A stretch of DNA of 7,980 nt. It comes from Pseudomonadota bacterium. Its GTDB lineage: Bacteria > Pseudomonadota > Alphaproteobacteria > Rhizobiales > Methylopilaceae. The stretch spans positions 1 to 7,980 of the forward strand of contig JAEWEX010000055.1 in the NCBI GenBank assembly GCA_023389135.1. The letters run 5' to 3'. The notes below the pieces were generated by a model. It was not told where the DNA came from, made no database searches, and saw only the letters and a list, made by a program, of their open reading frames with translations. Shown here piece by piece: positions 5,307 to 7,980 of this stretch (position 1 is the stretch's first letter; every line of letters starts with the position of its first letter). The position numbers were made by a program, and so were the translations under genes.

Positions 5307-6287
5307 ATGTCTACTGAAAAGAGCCTGCGCGCCGCCGCGCCTGCCGATCGCCGCCGGCGCCTGCGCGCCATGCTGCAGGCGGGTGAACTGATCGTCGCCC
5401 CCGGCGTCCATAACGGGCTCGCTGCCCGGGTCGTCGCGGAGGCCGGGTTCGACGCCGTCTATATGAGCGGTTCCGGCGTCGCCAACACGCTCACCGGCCG
5501 CGCCGATGTCGGCCTGCTGACGATGAACGAGATGACGATGATGGCGCGCTTCATCGTCGAGGCGGCCGACGTTCCCGTTATCTCCGACGCCGACACCGGC
5601 TACGGCAACGCCATCAACGTCATCCGCGCCGTGCGGGAGTTCGAGGCTGCCGGCGTCTCCGCCATCCATCTGGAGGACCAGGTCGCGCCCAAGCGCTGCG
5701 GCTCCATGGCAGGCAAGGAGGTCATCCCCGCCGAGGAGATGGCCGGCAAGATCCGCGCAGCCGTTGAGGCCCGGCACGATCCCGACTTCATCATCGTAGC
5801 ACGAACAGATGCGCGCGGCGCCATCGGCCTCGACGAGGCGATCCGGCGCGGCCGCCTCTACAAGGAGGCGGGCGCCGACATGATCTTTCCTGACGCGCTG
5901 TTGTCGCGCGACGAATACGCCGCCTTCGGCGCAGCCGTTCCAGGCCCGAAGCTGTTCAACATGGGCGGCTACGGAAAGAGCCGCACCACCCCCAAGCTGC
6001 CGCTCTCCGACGTGGCGTCCATGGGCTACAGCCTCGTCATCTTCCCGCTCGCGGCGCTGCGGGCAGGCGTCAAGGGCTACATGGACTTCCTCGCCGGACT
6101 GAAGACCGGCGGCGTCGAGTTCGAGGTGCGCCACATCGCCGATCAGCTTGCCGGCCACCCGGTCGAGAACTGGTACGAGTTCACCGGAGCCGGGGACATC
6201 AAGGACCTGGAACGGACCTACATGCCGGCCGATGCGGTCGACGCGAAATATGCCGGCACCGTCGGGCACATGCCCGGTTCGCGCTGA
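5307..6287 (+). CDS. Isocitrate lyase/PEP mutase superfamily protein, variant KRCGS type with C-terminal extension
   Basis: This 326-residue protein is the second lyase-fold paralogue, 14 bases after the first, with a strong GGAGGGG seven bases before its ATG. It shares the scaffold: VAPGVHNGLAARV, YMSGSGVANT (52-61), SDADTGYGN with Asp94 and Asp96, HLEDQ with Glu123, and the active-site loop PKRCGSMAGKE with Cys131. The His that normally follows in KRCGH is Ser133. The loop keeps the cysteine, so C-C lyase chemistry is still plausible, but acid-base details or substrate must differ from its neighbour. About 40 residues (NWYEFTGAGDIKDLERTYMP to the end) extend beyond the usual end of short members. 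Similar arrangement but clear divergence suggest an old duplication, or recruitment of two different subfamilies, and not a recent copy. It may act on a related substrate or form a mixed oligomer with the first lyase. Confidence 0.88.
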   Translation: MSTEKSLRAAAPADRRRRLRAMLQAGELIVAPGVHNGLAARVVAEAGFDAVYMSGSGVANTLTGRADVGLLTMNEMTMMARFIVEAADVPVISDADTGYGNAINVIRAVREFEAAGVSAIHLEDQVAPKRCGSMAGKEVIPAEEMAGKIRAAVEARHDPDFIIVARTDARGAIGLDEAIRRGRLYKEAGADMIFPDALLSRDEYAAFGAAVPGPKLFNMGGYGKSRTTPKLPLSDVASMGYSLVIFPLAALRAGVKGYMDFLAGLKTGGVEFEVRHIADQLAGHPVENWYEFTGAGDIKDLERTYMPADAVDAKYAGTVGHMPGSR

Positions 6288-6308
6288 CCATCAGGAAAGA
6301 CCAGCAAG

Positions 6309-7980
6309 ATGGCGACCGACAGCTTCAACACGCTCGACACGCTCACCGTCGGCGACCGCAGCTACCGCATCCACAGCCTTCGGAAGGCGAAGGAGGCCGG
6401 CCTGTCCGGCATCGACCGGCTGCCCTATTCGCTCAAGGTGCTGCTGGAGAACCTGCTGCGCAATGAGGACGGCGTGACCGTCGATCCCGGCCACATCCGC
6501 GCGCTCGCCGGTTGGGCCGACACCGCGGCGGGCGGCGAGGAGATCGCTTATCGCCCCTCCCGCATCATGATCCCGGATTCCTCCGGCATCCCGCTGCTTG
6601 CCGACCTGGCCGCCATGCGTGACGCCATTGTCGATCTGGGCGGCGATCCGGACCGGGTCAATCCGCGCACCACCATCGACTTCGTCGTCGATCATTCCGC
6701 CAATGTCGACGTGGCCGGCCGCTCCGACGCCCTCAAGCTCAATCTCGACCGCGAATACGAGCGCAATGGCGAGCGCTACGCCTTCCTGCGCTGGGTCGAG
6801 AAGGCATTCCGCAACATCCGCGTCATGCCGCCCGGTCTCGGCATCATCCACCAGGTCAACCTGGAATACCTCGCCCGCGTGGTCTGGACGCGCGAGGATG
6901 ATGGCGAGACCCATGCCTATCCCGACTGCCTGCTCGGCATGGACAGCCACACGCCCATGGTCAACGCCATGGGGATCCTCGGTTGGGGCGTGGGTGGGAT
7001 CGAGGCGGGCGCCGCCATGCTCGGCCAGCCGGTCTCGCTGGTGATCCCCGAGGTGGTCGGCGTGATCCTCACCGGCCGGCTGCGGGAGGGCGTCACCGCC
7101 ACGGACCTGGTGCTAACCGTCACCGAGCGCCTGCGGCGGAAGGGCGTGGTGCAGAAGTTCGTCGAGTTCAACGGCCCCAGCCTGTCGCACCTGCCGCTGT
7201 CGGACCGCGCCACCATCGCCAACATGGCCCCGGAATACGGCGCCACCACAGGGTTCTTCCCCATCGACAGGGAGACGGTCGCCTATCTGCGATCGACCGG
7301 CCGCGACCAGGAACTGCTCGACCTGGTGGAGGCCTATGCCCGCGCCCAGGGGCTCTGGCGCGATGACGACACACCGCTGCCGCGCTACACCGAGACCGTC
7401 ACCATCGATCTGGGCGAGATCGAGCCGAGCGTCGCCGGCCCGCGCCGGCCCCAGGACCGCGTGCCGCTGGCCGGCGCCCGCGCCTCGCTCGCCGAGGCGC
7501 TGGACCAGATGGTCCCGGACGGCCGGCGTGGCGCGACCTTCGCGTTGCCCGGCCATGGCGGCGAGATCAGGCATGGCGACCTTGCCATCGCCGCCATCAC
7601 CAGTTGCACCAACACCTCCCACCCCTCCAACATGATCGGCGCCGGCCTCCTGGCGCGCCGTGCGGTGGAGCGCGGGCTGAAGCCCAAGCCCTGGATCAAG
7701 ACTTCGCTTGCGCCAGGTTCGCAGATCGTCGCCGAATACCTGGCGCTCTCCGGCCTCCAGTCGGACCTGGACGCGCTGGGCTTTCAGATCGTCGGCTTCG
7801 GCTGCATGACCTGCATGGGCAATTCCGGGCCCATCGACCCGGAGGTGACCAGGGCGGTGGACGAGAACGGGCTGGTGGCCGGCGCCGTGCTGTCCGGCAA
7901 CCGCAACTTCGAGGGCCGCATCCACCCCAAGTGCCGGGTGAACTACCTGGCCTCGCCGCCGCTGGTCGTCGCGTATGCGC
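6309..7980 (+). CDS. Aconitase-family hydratase, AcnA/IRP type (3' end outside window)
   Basis: The first 557 codons of a protein that is normally near 900 residues. It belongs to the [4Fe-4S] aconitases, which isomerise citrate and isocitrate through cis-aconitate or hydrate analogous unsaturated acids. Family blocks in order: DHSANVD, GIIHQVNLEYLARVVW, DSHT (Asp212-Thr215), GWGVGGIEAGAAMLGQPVSL, KFVEF, ANMAPEYGATTGFFPID, ITSCTNTS with Cys433, GCMTCMGNSGP with Cys499 and Cys502, and GNRNFEGRIHP. The three cluster cysteines are spaced 66 and 3, as in AcnA and IRP1. The blocks match AcnA much better than AcnB or the methylcitrate-specific AcnD. Differences from AcnA as recalled: Met211 in place of Thr just before DSHT, Ile in place of Cys in GICHQVN, and Gly in place of the second Glu of GIEAEAAMLGQ. 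AGGAAAGA precedes the ATG. It could be the housekeeping aconitase, but its place behind two lyases suggests a pathway-specific paralogue. Confidence 0.9.
   Translation, partial: MATDSFNTLDTLTVGDRSYRIHSLRKAKEAGLSGIDRLPYSLKVLLENLLRNEDGVTVDPGHIRALAGWADTAAGGEEIAYRPSRIMIPDSSGIPLLADLAAMRDAIVDLGGDPDRVNPRTTIDFVVDHSANVDVAGRSDALKLNLDREYERNGERYAFLRWVEKAFRNIRVMPPGLGIIHQVNLEYLARVVWTREDDGETHAYPDCLLGMDSHTPMVNAMGILGWGVGGIEAGAAMLGQPVSLVIPEVVGVILTGRLREGVTATDLVLTVTERLRRKGVVQKFVEFNGPSLSHLPLSDRATIANMAPEYGATTGFFPIDRETVAYLRSTGRDQELLDLVEAYARAQGLWRDDDTPLPRYTETVTIDLGEIEPSVAGPRRPQDRVPLAGARASLAEALDQMVPDGRRGATFALPGHGGEIRHGDLAIAAITSCTNTSHPSNMIGAGLLARRAVERGLKPKPWIKTSLAPGSQIVAEYLALSGLQSDLDALGFQIVGFGCMTCMGNSGPIDPEVTRAVDENGLVAGAVLSGNRNFEGRIHPKCRVNYLASPPLVVAYA

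Noticed and set aside
5103..6269. A 388-codon open frame on the minus strand
   Set aside because: Antisense to the two lyase genes, whose motifs (DADTGYG, LEDQ, KRCG) are unmistakable on the plus strand.
6309..7980. Naming the aconitase acnD
   Set aside because: The blocks GWGVGGIEA.AAMLGQPVS, YGATTGFFPID and GCMTCMGNSGP follow AcnA; the AcnD-type sequence around the DSHT region as I recall it does not match.

Overview
The window comes from a high-GC proteobacterium, most likely an alphaproteobacterium. Codons mostly end in G or C, a tripartite tricarboxylate transporter (TTT/Tct) operon is present, and an FCD-type GntR regulator controls a carboxylic-acid locus. The species cannot be named from the sequence.

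Layout, left to right. Positions 2-175 (+) hold the last 57 codons of a TonB-family protein, unrelated to the rest; it converges on tctA with only 6 bases between the two stop codons. Positions 182-3245 (-) hold a complete three-gene TTT transporter, transcribed tctC (periplasmic solute-binding protein), tctB (small membrane subunit), tctA (large membrane subunit). A 440-base divergent control region (3246-3685) follows, with three copies of TTCTGTCGAC. One copy sits at the inferred tct start site, and one sits exactly in the spacer of the inferred promoter of the rightward operon. Rightwards (+) run a GntR/FadR-family regulator (3686-4432), two tandem but distinct isocitrate lyase/PEP-mutase superfamily lyases (4432-5292 and 5307-6287), and an AcnA-type aconitase (from 6309) cut off by the window end after 557 codons. 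Spacing is -1, 14 and 21 bases, so these four look like one operon.

How it fits together (inference). TctCBA imports a di- or tricarboxylate. The aconitase-family enzyme (de)hydrates or isomerises it or a derivative, and one or both lyases split the 2-hydroxyacid by a retro-aldol/Claisen-type cut into small acids such as pyruvate, glyoxylate or succinate. The GntR protein senses the acid and represses both transcription units through the shared operator. The logic matches the methylcitrate cycle (AcnD or AcnB, then PrpB) and the hydratase plus 2,3-dimethylmalate lyase steps of nicotinate fermentation. However, no citrate or methylcitrate synthase, PrpD/MmgE or CoA ligase is visible, and the doubled lyase is unusual. 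The substrate is unknown. This self-contained import-hydrate-cleave cassette is the best candidate here for an undescribed pathway.

No RNA genes, CRISPR arrays, insertion sequences or convincing intrinsic terminators were seen.
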